Assembly (NCBI GenBank): GCA_050734185.1
Contig: JBOHUE010000070.1
Coordinates: 1 to 31,011 of the forward strand
Length of the DNA: 31,011 bases
DNA from: JAFALX01 sp050734185
GTDB lineage: Bacteria; Chloroflexota; Dormibacteria; Aeolococcales; Aeolococcaceae
Direction: 5' to 3'
Each line of letters opens with the position of its first letter. Positions within the stretch are counted from its first letter, which is position 1. This document shows positions 1 to 6,607 of the stretch, in pieces. Under the pieces are notes generated by a model. It was not told the origin of the DNA, did not search any database, and worked only from the letters and a program-made list of their open reading frames with translations. The translations under genes and the position numbers were made by a program.

Positions 1-803
1 GCGGCGCGGGCCGCGACGTCGCGGTCGAAGGTCTCCTCACGCGACACGCTGCGCGGCCGTCCCGGAAGCGTCACCGGCGCGGTGTCGATGCCGCGTGCGC
101 GCTCCCAGATCGACTGCCCCTGGGCGTTGCCCACGCGCCGCTGCACCACGTCGACTGGAAGCGCCGCGAGCTCGCCGAGCGTGGTGATGCTCAGCCCGCC
201 GAGGGCGTTCTCGGTCGCCGGACCCAGACCGGGGAGCCGCCGAAGCGGCAGCGGCGCCAGGAACATCGGCTCCTCACCCTGAGGCACCACGACGAATCCG
301 CGCGGCTTCTCCAGATCGGAGCCGATCTTGGCCACCGTCTTGCAGGTGGCGACGCCGAACGATGCGTGCAGCGAGCACTCGGCGAACACGCGGTCACGAA
401 TCGTCGCGGCGATCTCATGGGCCGGACCGAAGCGCCGGCGCGACCCCGTGACGTCGAGAAACGCCTCGTCGAGCGACAGCGGTTCGATGAGCGGCGTGTA
501 GTCGCGCGCGATGGCGAACACCGCACGCGAGGCAGCGCGGTACGCGCGGAAGTCCACGGGCACGACGGCCGCTTGCGGGCAGAGCCTGAGCGCGGTCATC
601 AGCGGCATCGCCGAGTGGACGCCGAACACCCGCGCCTCGTACGACGCCGCACTGACCACGCCGCGGCGCAGGTGGGCCCTGCCATCGCCGGCATCAGCGC
701 CACCGACGATCACAGGCCGCCCCCGCAACTCAGGACGGCGCAGCTGCTCCACCGACGCGTAGAACGCGTCGAGGTCCATGTGGATGATGCCGCGCGGCTC
801 CAC
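1..803 (-). CDS. dinB: DNA polymerase IV (Y-family), C-terminus cut by window start
   Basis: Error-prone Y-family polymerase for translesion synthesis and damage-induced mutagenesis. About 267 N-terminal residues are visible. The palm motif HMDLDAFYASVEQ carries the metal-binding Asp at residue 10, and SLDEAFLDVTG carries the catalytic Asp112-Glu113 pair. The fingers and the thumb helix-hairpin-helix segment (LPGLGPATENAL) follow. Start: an in-frame TAG lies 18 nt upstream of GTG 803, so GTG 803 or ATG 779 are the only likely starts; the polymerase core begins at the ATG. It lies 26 nt downstream of the XRE regulator gene on the same strand and is probably cotranscribed with it. No obvious mycobacterial or Bacillus-type LexA box was seen upstream. 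The little-finger and any beta-clamp-binding tail are outside the window. Identity is very secure. Confidence 0.96.
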   Translation of the reverse strand, partial: MEPRGIIHMDLDAFYASVEQLRRPELRGRPVIVGGADAGDGRAHLRRGVVSAASYEARVFGVHSAMPLMTALRLCPQAAVVPVDFRAYRAASRAVFAIARDYTPLIEPLSLDEAFLDVTGSRRRFGPAHEIAATIRDRVFAECSLHASFGVATCKTVAKIGSDLEKPRGFVVVPQGEEPMFLAPLPLRRLPGLGPATENALGGLSITTLGELAALPVDVVQRRVGNAQGQSIWERARGIDTAPVTLPGRPRSVSREETFDRDVAARA

Positions 804-829
804 GCGGCGATCGTCGCACGCCTAAGCGC

Positions 830-1123
830 TCAGACGTTCGCCTCGCCGCGGCGTGGGGCCATCTCCTCCATCTGGAAGCTGCGGCGCGCCTGCCACTCGT
901 CGATATCGTGCTGCTGCAGGTACCCCGCCTGCATCAGCAGATCGACGTATGTCACTCCCAGATGCGGTGCCACCCGGCGGAGCACCCACGGCGGCGGGTT
1001 CTCCTTGTTCTTGTTGATGCTCTGGTAGAAGTAGATCTGGTTCAGGTCACAGAGCAACGCCAGGCGGTGGAGGGAGAGCCCACGATCCTGGCACCGTTGT
1101 TTCAAGTAGTCCTTGAAGTCCAT
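830..1123 (-). CDS. XRE-family helix-turn-helix regulator, 97 aa
   Basis: Small DNA-binding protein made almost entirely of one Cro/C1-type HTH domain (residues about 3-67: a first helix DYLKQRCQDRG, then LSLHRLALLCDL and the probable recognition helix NQIYFYQSINKNKE), followed by a short tail rich in Gln and Glu. The family usually represses or activates its own promoter. The ATG at 1123 has a GGGAAGG ribosome-binding-like sequence about 4 nt upstream. It has its own promoter with a perfect TATAAT. It is the first gene of a probable two-gene unit with dinB, so an inferred job is to control this polymerase; no family member with that role is identified here. No protease or sensor domain is fused, unlike LexA. 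Confidence 0.85.
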   Translation of the reverse strand: MDFKDYLKQRCQDRGLSLHRLALLCDLNQIYFYQSINKNKENPPPWVLRRVAPHLGVTYVDLLMQAGYLQQHDIDEWQARRSFQMEEMAPRRGEANV

Positions 1124-1134
1124 CGTGCCTTCCC

Positions 1135-1164
1135 GTCGACGTGAAACCAGCGCGAAACGTCGAC
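1135..1164 (-). promoter_or_regulatory. 30-bp inverted repeat in the xre-dinB leader
   Basis: Perfect 8-bp arms GTCGACGT (1135-1142) and ACGTCGAC (1157-1164) flank a 14-nt spacer. The spacer and its edges also carry two GAAAC repeats on the plus strand. The element begins just downstream of the predicted transcription start and ends 11 nt before the xre ATG, a position suited to an operator or an RNA hairpin. Binding by the XRE protein is inference. Confidence 0.5.
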
Positions 1165-1170
1165 CTCGAC

Positions 1171-1198
1171 ATTATAGGGCGGGTGTACCGAAAAGCAA
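1171..1198 (-). promoter_or_regulatory. Promoter of xre-dinB
   Basis: A perfect -10 TATAAT (complement of 1171-1176) lies 16 bp after a partial -35 TTGCTT (complement of 1193-1198). It overlaps the stop codon and last codons of the upstream HAD gene. The predicted start near 1165 gives a leader of about 42 nt. Confidence 0.6.
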
Positions 1199-1936
1199 TA
1201 CGCTAATGGCGGAAAGGTGCGCGATCGCGGCGGCTGCGCCGGGCGGCTCGTCCTGTGCGGTCGCGGCTGGTCCGCGACGCAACCAGATGGCACGGATGCC
1301 CGCCGCTGCGGCGCCGGCGATGTCATCCCTGGCGCTGTCGCCGACCATGACCGTCGCTGCCGCGGTGACGCCCAGGGCTGCGGTCGCCGCCTCGAAGATC
1401 CGCGGGGACGGCTTGCGCCACCCCACCTGACCGGAGAAGGTGATGGCGTCGAGGTGGCGATCGAGCCCGACGTGCGCCAGCTGGTCGAGCATGGAGCGAA
1501 CCCTGTACGGCGCATTGGAGCAGAGGCCGACACGGAGACCCCGGCTGCGCAGGGTGTCGAGGGTCGATACGGCCTCAGGATCGACGGTGACCCCTTGCCA
1601 CCAGGCCTCCTGCTCGATGCGCAGGGTCTCGTCGAGCGTTTCGGCATCCAGGGGAAGGCCGAGATCGGCGTAGGCCTGCGCTGCGAGGGCGACGAGGTTG
1701 ATCTCCTCCATTCGGCCCGATCGCTGGTGCTCGGCGAAGGCGTCTTCGGTGCGGTCGTGAACGCTGTGCAGGAGCACCTCGCCCGGCGGCGACGCGTACC
1801 CCCGCCTGCGCAGAAGGTCCGCGATCCGCGCGTATGCCCCGTCGAGCGCGACGTCCGGCCGCTTGAACGTGACCAACGTCTCCCCGTAGTCGAAGAGCAC
1901 GCCCGTCACCGGCTCGCCCCCGAGGGCGGCGGTCAC
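1172..1936 (-). CDS. HAD-superfamily hydrolase
   Basis: Rossmann-like HAD fold hydrolase of 254 aa with a helical cap at residues about 30-110. Motif I is LFDYGETLV (nucleophile Asp16, Thr20), motif II is LCSNA, motif III is the Lys in WRKPSPRIF, and motif IV is MVGDSARDDIAGA. The residue two after the nucleophile is Gly18 rather than the Asp normal in HAD phosphatases, so phosphatase activity should not be assumed; haloacid dehalogenase-like or other HAD chemistry is possible. The ATG overlaps the stop of the preceding RG-rich gene (ATGA), which implies translational coupling in a Nudix-hypothetical-HAD operon. The substrate cannot be deduced. Confidence 0.85.
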   Translation of the reverse strand: MTAALGGEPVTGVLFDYGETLVTFKRPDVALDGAYARIADLLRRRGYASPPGEVLLHSVHDRTEDAFAEHQRSGRMEEINLVALAAQAYADLGLPLDAETLDETLRIEQEAWWQGVTVDPEAVSTLDTLRSRGLRVGLCSNAPYRVRSMLDQLAHVGLDRHLDAITFSGQVGWRKPSPRIFEAATAALGVTAAATVMVGDSARDDIAGAAAAGIRAIWLRRGPAATAQDEPPGAAAAIAHLSAISVLLFGTPAL

Positions 1937-2319
1937 TTCTTGTCTGCGGCGCCGCCCTTCCGACCGCCGCCGCGGCGGCGACCGCCCCGATAGCGTCGCT
2001 TCCCGCCGCGCCGCGAGGCGCCTCCTCCCTTGGGCGAGAGCCGCTGCAGGTACGCCTCACCCGGACTCGGCTCGCTGGGCAGCGCCGCCCGTGCGTCCGG
2101 CGCCGCCGCCACGCGTGCGGCGTAGTCCGCCAGGAGCTCATCGAGAGATTGCTTGTTTCCGCCTGGCGCTGCCGTCTCGGCCCACGGCTGCGCCCGGGCG
2201 CTCCGCTCGGCGTCCGGGCTGTCACCGCCCGCGACGTCAGGCACCGACTCCAGAACACTCTCGATCGCTCGCGCGATGAGCCGGTCCGCCTCGTGCGCCT
2301 GGGCGTCGGCGTCAGCCAT
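1933..2319 (-). CDS. Small protein with RG-rich basic tail, 128 aa
   Basis: No family recognised. The N-terminal 90 residues are acidic and helical in character (EADRLIARAIESVLESV, then SLDELLADYAARV). Residues 97-128 are a run of Arg, Lys and Gly resembling RGG-type nucleic-acid-binding tails. The chosen ATG at 2319 overlaps the stop of the Nudix gene by 8 nt. The reading frame stays open further upstream, but that part is antisense-like Pro/Ser/Arg sequence inside the Nudix frame. Its end overlaps the HAD start by 4 nt. The tail could bind RNA or DNA; this is inference from composition only. Confidence 0.65.
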   Translation of the reverse strand: MADADAQAHEADRLIARAIESVLESVPDVAGGDSPDAERSARAQPWAETAAPGGNKQSLDELLADYAARVAAAPDARAALPSEPSPGEAYLQRLSPKGGGASRRGGKRRYRGGRRRGGGRKGGAADKK

Positions 2320-2899
2320 CCGCAGCCATGACAGCGCGGCCGGGTTCGAGCGCCACAGTGAACCCGGCCATGGCCAGGGCGGCGATCGTCTTGATGTCGA
2401 CGTCTCCGCTGACGATGTGCCGGCGTACGTCCTCCGGGGTGCACCAGGCGCGTTCCACCTGCTCGTCCTCATCGGTGGAACCCGCCGCGGCGCTGATGCC
2501 GCCGGCCATGTAGAAGTGCATGACCTCGCTGGAATAGCCAGGCGCCAGTGGCCACGCGCCGAGGTGACGCCAGCTGATCGCGGCGACGTTCATCTCCTCG
2601 GCCAGCTCCCGCGCCGCCGTCGCCTCAGGCGGCTCGCCAGGATGGTCGCGCGTGCCGGCGGGAATCTCCCAGGTGGGGCGCTCGATAGGGTGGCGCCACT
2701 GCCGTACGAGCCCCACGCGGCCTTCGCTGTCCACGGGTACGATGCACACCGCGCCGGGGTGCTCGACCAGCTCGCGGCGCGCGACGCGGCCGTTCTCGAG
2801 CCGAACGGTGTCGTCGAACACGTGCAGCAGCCGTCCGTCGTGGATCTCTCGCCGTTCGATGCGGGTTTCGCGAAGTGGGTCGATCGCCTCGGCGCTCAC
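2312..2899 (-). CDS. Nudix hydrolase, ADP-ribose pyrophosphatase-like
   Basis: Hydrolyses a nucleoside diphosphate linked to another group, most likely ADP-ribose. Of its 195 residues, the central part holds PTWEIPAGTRDHPGE followed by the Nudix catalytic helix EATAARELAEEM, whose Glu residues bind Mg. The GX6E spacing before the helix and the PAG-type lead-in are typical of ADP-ribose pyrophosphatases. The Gly normally following the EE pair is Asn here. Start: GTG 2899, with a TACACT -10 hexamer ending exactly 6 nt upstream, which fits a leaderless mRNA. It is the first gene of the overlapping Nudix/RG-rich/HAD cluster. Substrate is not proven. Confidence 0.9.
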   Translation of the reverse strand: MSAEAIDPLRETRIERREIHDGRLLHVFDDTVRLENGRVARRELVEHPGAVCIVPVDSEGRVGLVRQWRHPIERPTWEIPAGTRDHPGEPPEATAARELAEEMNVAAISWRHLGAWPLAPGYSSEVMHFYMAGGISAAAGSTDEDEQVERAWCTPEDVRRHIVSGDVDIKTIAALAMAGFTVALEPGRAVMAADG

Positions 2900-2905
2900 G
2901 CCGCG

Positions 2906-2911
2906 AGTGTA
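2906..2911 (-). promoter_or_regulatory. -10 element for a leaderless Nudix transcript
   Basis: TACACT (complement of 2906-2911) followed by 6 nt and the GTG start at 2899. A transcript beginning at the start codon is expected. No clear -35 is visible. Confidence 0.45.
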
Positions 2912-2948
2912 TGCCGGGTCCGGCCGCAGTCACCGCGCCTGCGACGCG

Positions 2949-3524
2949 TCAGGCGCAGCCCCACTGGTGGGCCTGCCCGTTCGCCAGCATCTTGGCGGCG
3001 ATGTTGGCCTGGTCGGTCGGATCCCAGATGTTGGTGCCACCGTTGGCCCTGAAGGTGGACATGGCGAACTGGAACAGCCCGTAGTACGGACCGCTCGGGT
3101 TGTACGCGTTGGGACGCAGGCCGGACTCGCACTGCGCGATCCGCACCATCCAGTCACCGCTGACTCCGTATTGGGCCGCGGCCGCCTGGATGATGCCGAC
3201 GATGTCGCCGCCGGCAGGTGCCGGCACGACGACCTGCTGGGTCGTGTGCTGCGGGGTTGGTGCCGCGGTCGGAACCGGCGTCGGAGCCGGTGTGGGGACC
3301 GGCTTCGGCGCCGGCGTCGGCGACGGGGTCTTGAGCCGGAGCTGGAACAGGTTCGCGTGCACAGGCAACGACACAGGGTCGGCCGTGGTGGCACTCACCT
3401 TGCTGCTGACGACAGCCAGGTGCTCGGCCTGCGGCCAGGCTGTGAGGGTGATCGCGAGGACTGGGCCGGCCACCAGCGCCACCACACCCAGGGCCAACGC
3501 CCTCCAACGCCCAGGAATACGCAC
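2949..3524 (-). CDS. Secreted Rpf-like/transglycosylase-fold protein
   Basis: Probable peptidoglycan-cleaving enzyme outside the membrane. Its 191 residues show a signal or anchor helix at about 8-30 (ALGVVALVAGPVLAITLTA), a Pro/Thr/Ala-rich wall-spanning linker at 67-104, and a lysozyme-like domain at 106-191. IAQCESGLRPNA contains the likely catalytic Glu133, followed by GPYYGLFQFAMSTF. Cys132 and Cys190 may form a disulfide, as in Rpf and related lysozyme-fold domains. The start is GTG 3524, with no strong ribosome-binding site. The long 5' region fits riboswitch control. Alternative label: SLT-type lytic transglycosylase. Confidence 0.85.
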   Translation of the reverse strand: MRIPGRWRALALGVVALVAGPVLAITLTAWPQAEHLAVVSSKVSATTADPVSLPVHANLFQLRLKTPSPTPAPKPVPTPAPTPVPTAAPTPQHTTQQVVVPAPAGGDIVGIIQAAAAQYGVSGDWMVRIAQCESGLRPNAYNPSGPYYGLFQFAMSTFRANGGTNIWDPTDQANIAAKMLANGQAHQWGCA

Positions 3525-3534
3525 GATCAGTTTT

Positions 3535-3650
3535 CTTTGCTCCCCTAGTCAGTTCGGTTCCCCCCGGCGTGGCCGGGACGGACTGCGGGTCACCCCTTCT
3601 CCACCGCGTATTGGGCGGCGGGCCGCAACGCCGGGTCCGAGCCGACCTAC
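3535..3650 (-). promoter_or_regulatory. Candidate structured leader, possibly c-di-AMP (ydaO-type) riboswitch
   Basis: On the minus strand, three blocks resemble ydaO-type signatures in the right order: CTCGGACCCGGC (3632-3643), GGGGTGACCCGCAG (3582-3595) and GAACCGAACTGACTAGGGG (3543-3561). The first two match GAACCCGG and GGGGTGAATC loosely, and the last matches GAACCCGACAGCTAAC loosely. Rpf and wall hydrolase genes are classical targets of this riboswitch in actinobacteria. The match is imperfect and no fold was computed. The rest of the 3525-3761 gap holds only a short hairpin. Confidence 0.25.
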
Positions 3651-3702
3651 CCCCCGGTGGTCGACGTCATGAGGACCGCGCTACGACCTGGGCACCCTAT
3701 CA

Positions 3703-3719
3703 CAGGCCTACATGGCCTG
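3703..3719 (-). terminator. Short hairpin downstream of lipoprotein gene
   Basis: Arms CAGGCC and GGCCTG flank a 5-nt loop, about 43 nt after the lipoprotein stop. There is no T-run, so an intrinsic terminator is only possible; it could also be a protein site. Confidence 0.25.
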
Positions 3720-3761
3720 CGCAACTACTCCCGGAGGCGCTGGGAGCCCGCCCGCTGGGTG

Positions 3762-4484
3762 TTACCAGCCGGCGGAGGCGCTCAACTGGCAGGCCGCGGG
3801 CGCGTTGTTGACGATCACCGGCACGTGCGCCGCAGAGGTGCCGCCGCCCGGCCAGATCGTCTGAGTGGTCCCGGCGCCCATGATCGTCCCCGCCGCGTCC
3901 GTGCACACGGCGAACTCGACAATCGAGACGTCCTGCGCCAGTCGCGACACCGTCAGCTGACCCGACACCGTCCCCTGCCCGTGGCCGCCGCCGTTGCAGG
4001 ATCCGGTGCCGCACTGGAAGGTGCCCGCCACGGCAGTGAAGAACGGGCCGCTGGAGGTTGTCCAGCTCCCCACGTCGACCTTGACGTCGGTGGTGGTGGC
4101 GCCGTTGCATCCGTCCGTGCAGTCGGCGGCGACTGGGAGCGTCTCGCCGGGCGCCAGGTTCACTGCCTCGGAGTCGAGCGAGCCGAGCGTCCCGCCCCCT
4201 GGACCGTGGGTGACGAAGTGGACGACGACCGCCGCAGCGCCGTGATGCGCCGCGTTGTTCTTCAGCATCGCGACGGGGATCGCCACCAGCTGCCATGCGC
4301 CGACGCCGGTGGTGACGACACTCACGGTCTGGTTGTCCGCCGCCGCGGATGCGGCCGGCGTCGTTGATGTATGGGTCGTCGTCGTGACGCGCGCGCTCGG
4401 CGTGCTTGTCGCCGCGCCGCAGGCGGCGGACAGCACCGCGGCACACGCGACGACCACGAGGGCAGCTGCGCGGAGATTTGGCAC
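3762..4484 (-). CDS. Secreted lipoprotein of unknown function, 240 aa
   Basis: No named family recognised. The N-terminus has a signal peptide with a hydrophobic core (LRAAALVVVACAAVLSAACGA). Cys at SAAC is the likely lipidated residue, although the -3 position is Ser rather than the usual Leu. A Thr/Ser-rich linker follows to about residue 48. The rest looks like a beta-rich extracytoplasmic domain with two Cys pairs (DCTDGCNG and QCGTGSCNGGG) and further single Cys residues. GTG 4484 is chosen because a TACGAT -10 ends exactly 6 nt before it. The gene is divergent from the acyl-CoA dehydrogenase. The same frame stays open far upstream, opposite the dehydrogenase gene; that part is not coding. 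Confidence 0.7.
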   Translation of the reverse strand: MPNLRAAALVVVACAAVLSAACGAATSTPSARVTTTTHTSTTPAASAAADNQTVSVVTTGVGAWQLVAIPVAMLKNNAAHHGAAAVVVHFVTHGPGGGTLGSLDSEAVNLAPGETLPVAADCTDGCNGATTTDVKVDVGSWTTSSGPFFTAVAGTFQCGTGSCNGGGHGQGTVSGQLTVSRLAQDVSIVEFAVCTDAAGTIMGAGTTQTIWPGGGTSAAHVPVIVNNAPAACQLSASAGW

Positions 4485-4490
4485 GCGGGA

Positions 4491-4496
4491 ATCGTA
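4491..4496 (-). promoter_or_regulatory. -10 element for a leaderless lipoprotein transcript
   Basis: TACGAT (complement of 4491-4496), then 6 nt, then GTG 4484. It supports this start codon over other in-frame candidates. Confidence 0.4.
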
Positions 4497-4525
4497 GGCG
4501 GCTTCGCTACCCGGCCGCGAGCGGG

Positions 4526-4549
4526 TGTCAGAATTGACATCAGCGTCAA
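4526..4549 (+). promoter_or_regulatory. Overlapping dyads in the lipoprotein/acyl-CoA dehydrogenase intergenic region
   Basis: TGTCA-4 nt-TGACA (4526-4539) overlaps TTGAC-6 nt-GTCAA (4534-4549). The block sits in the 93-bp divergent region, 28 nt before the dehydrogenase ATG. It fits an operator for a dimeric regulator; the regulator is not identifiable here. Confidence 0.45.
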
Positions 4550-4577
4550 CTTTTTTCCAGAGGCGCCATTGCCGGCC

Positions 4578-5720
4578 ATGCCATTCACCGCCGATCACGA
4601 CGCGCTGCGCGAGACCATCCGAGACTTCGTGGCCCGCGAGCTGCGGCCGCATGCCGAGGAGTGGGAGGCCGCCGAGTACTTCCCTGATTCCGTCTTCCGT
4701 CGCATGGGGGAGCTCGGGATGCTGGGCCTGCGATATCCAGAGCGGTACGGCGGGCAGGGCGGTGACTACTTCAGCGCCATCGTGCTCGCCGAGGAGATGG
4801 CGCGCGCCGGCTCCGGCGGCGTCGGCATGGCGGTGAGCGTGCAGGCTGAGATGGCGACCCCGCCGATCCTCAAGTTCGGCACCGAGGCGCAGAAGCAGCG
4901 CTACCTGGTGCCGGCCATCACGGGCGAGAAGATCGCCGCGCTCGGGATCACCGAACCCGACGCCGGCAGCGACGTCGCGAGCATCCGCACGCGCGCCGAG
5001 CGCGTCGACGGGCGCTGGCGCATCAACGGCAGCAAGCTGTACATCACAAACGGCGTGCGCTGCGACTTCATCGTGCTCGTGTGTCGCACCGGCTCGCTCG
5101 AGGACGGCGCGCACGGAATCACGCTCTTTCTCGTCGACAAGGATCTGCCGGGCTTCGAGGTGTCGCGCAAGCTGAAGAAGTTGGGGATGTACTCGAGCGA
5201 CACCGCCGAGCTGTCGTTCCATGACGTCGAGGTCGGCGACGACGCGGTGCTCGGTGAGATCGGTCAGGGTTTTTACAACCTGATGTGGGAGCTGCAGGGT
5301 GAGCGGTTGATCGGCTCGGCCGGCTCGATCGCCGGCGCCGAGGTCGCGTTCGAGGAGACGCTCGCGTGGTGCAAGGAGCGGCAGGCGTTCGGTCGTCCCA
5401 TCGGCAAGTTCCAGGTGAACAAGCACAAGCTCGTCGACATGTACACCGACATCACGGTGGCGAAGAACTTTGTGTACTCCGTCGCGGAGAAGTGGAACCG
5501 CAACGAGTACCCGGTGTCCGAGATCTCGATGGCGAAGCTCGTGGTCGGCCGCGTGACGACGCAGGTCGCTGACACATGCATGCAACTCTTCGGCGGCATG
5601 GGCTACATGGCCGAGACCCAGATCTCGCGCTACTTCCGTGACTCGCGGTTGATACGTATCGGCGCCGGCACTGACGAGGTGATGAAGGAGATCATCGCCA
5701 AGGACAGCCTGGGGTTGTGA
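4578..5720 (+). CDS. Acyl-CoA dehydrogenase, isovaleryl/long-chain type
   Basis: FAD enzyme that introduces a 2,3-double bond into an acyl-CoA, passing electrons to ETF. Its 380 residues span the usual three ACAD domains. ITEPDAGSD is the first signature; the C-terminal signature region holds QLFGGMGYMAETQISRYFRDSRLIRIGAGTDEV. At the position of the MCAD catalytic Glu the sequence reads IGAGT, as in isovaleryl-CoA and long-chain dehydrogenases, where the base comes from an earlier helix; here that would be the Glu in LQGERLIG. Start: ATG 4578. TTG 4569 is an alternative because an AGAGG sequence lies 5 nt before it. Substrate could be a branched or long acyl-CoA. Confidence 0.93.
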   Translation: MPFTADHDALRETIRDFVARELRPHAEEWEAAEYFPDSVFRRMGELGMLGLRYPERYGGQGGDYFSAIVLAEEMARAGSGGVGMAVSVQAEMATPPILKFGTEAQKQRYLVPAITGEKIAALGITEPDAGSDVASIRTRAERVDGRWRINGSKLYITNGVRCDFIVLVCRTGSLEDGAHGITLFLVDKDLPGFEVSRKLKKLGMYSSDTAELSFHDVEVGDDAVLGEIGQGFYNLMWELQGERLIGSAGSIAGAEVAFEETLAWCKERQAFGRPIGKFQVNKHKLVDMYTDITVAKNFVYSVAEKWNRNEYPVSEISMAKLVVGRVTTQVADTCMQLFGGMGYMAETQISRYFRDSRLIRIGAGTDEVMKEIIAKDSLGL

Positions 5721-5805
5721 TCAGCTAGCCCAACGCGCCGTGCGTGAGGTTTGATCCAACTGCCGTGATTGCGGCGAGGGTGGGAACCACCACACGGCGC
5801 GAGTC

Positions 5806-5840
5806 TAGACTGGCGTACGCGCGCCAGCGAACCCCGGAGG
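5806..5840 (+). promoter_or_regulatory. Candidate -10 and ribosome-binding site of the AIM24 gene
   Basis: TAGACT (5806-5811), inside the perfect 10-bp palindrome AGTCTAGACT (5802-5811), is a possible -10. GGAGG (5836-5840) lies 8 nt before ATG 5849 and fixes that start. Confidence 0.45.
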
Positions 5841-5848
5841 AACACCGC

Positions 5849-6607
5849 ATGCAAGAGAAGATTCTCGGTACCACGATGCCGGTGCTCGAGATCACCCTCG
5901 ACCCCGGCGAAGCGCTGTTCGCGGAGTCGGGCGAGCTGTCGTGGATGACCTCGAGCATCGCCATGACGACGTCGACGCAGTTCGGCGGCGGCGGCGGCAT
6001 CGGCGGCGTCTTCAAGCGCGCGGTCGGCGGCAGTTCGATCTTCATGACCGAGTACATGGCGAAGGACGCGCAGGGGATGGTGGCGTTCGCCACACGTCTG
6101 CCGGGACAGATCTTTCCCATCGACATCGCGCCGCAGCCGGGCATGACATTTCTTGGACACCGGCACGCGTTCGTGTGCGCCAACCACGGCGTCGAGCTGT
6201 CCATCGGGTTTCAGCAGCGGCTCGGCGCGGGCTTCTTCGGGGGCGACGGCTTCCGGCTGCAGAAGATGACCGGCACCGGTCGCGCGTGGGTCGAGCTCTC
6301 CGGCGAGATCGTGAGCTACGACCTGCAGCCCGGCGAGGTGCTGCGTGTCCATCCCGGCCACGTCGGGCTGTTCCAGGACACCGTTCAGTTCAACATCACG
6401 ACGGTGCCGGGGATCAAGAACAAGATCTTCGGCGGCGACGGCATCTTCCTCGCGCAGATGGTCGGGCCCGGGCGCGTGTGGCTGCAGTCGCTGCCGCTGG
6501 CCAAGCTGGCGCAGGCGCTCTCCGAGTACTGGCCGCAGCAGGCGGCCGAAACCGGCGCCGGCGTCGCGGCGGGTGCCGCCATCGCACGCGGCATCTTCGG
6601 CCGGTGA
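5849..6607 (+). CDS. AIM24/TIGR00266-family protein
   Basis: Member of the AIM24 family (TIGR00266), a beta-rich fold whose bacterial biochemical role is not settled. 252 residues: glycine-rich GGGGGIGGVFKRAVGGSSIFMTEY near residues 46-70, repeated beta segments including GTGRAWVELSGEIVSYDLQPGE, and a C-terminal Ala/Gly-rich helix. No signal peptide. ATG 5849 is fixed by GGAGG with 8-nt spacing; the frame is open upstream but without a site. Its stop overlaps the next gene's GTG (GTGA), so synthesis of the cupredoxin lipoprotein is probably coupled to it. It lies 128 nt after the dehydrogenase. Confidence 0.9.
   Translation: MQEKILGTTMPVLEITLDPGEALFAESGELSWMTSSIAMTTSTQFGGGGGIGGVFKRAVGGSSIFMTEYMAKDAQGMVAFATRLPGQIFPIDIAPQPGMTFLGHRHAFVCANHGVELSIGFQQRLGAGFFGGDGFRLQKMTGTGRAWVELSGEIVSYDLQPGEVLRVHPGHVGLFQDTVQFNITTVPGIKNKIFGGDGIFLAQMVGPGRVWLQSLPLAKLAQALSEYWPQQAAETGAGVAAGAAIARGIFGR

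Noticed and set aside
3547..4367. Plus-strand open frame through the 3525-3761 gap, with high GC at third positions near 3580-3680
   Set aside because: It has no start before GTG 3657, then runs antisense to the lipoprotein with Arg-rich shadow composition. A decayed fragment cannot be excluded but is not supported.
3762..5585. 607-codon open frame on the minus strand covering the lipoprotein and the opposite strand of the acyl-CoA dehydrogenase
   Set aside because: Only the part below 4484 has a signal peptide and sensible composition. The upstream part is the mirror of a clear acyl-CoA dehydrogenase on the plus strand, so it is a high-GC shadow frame.
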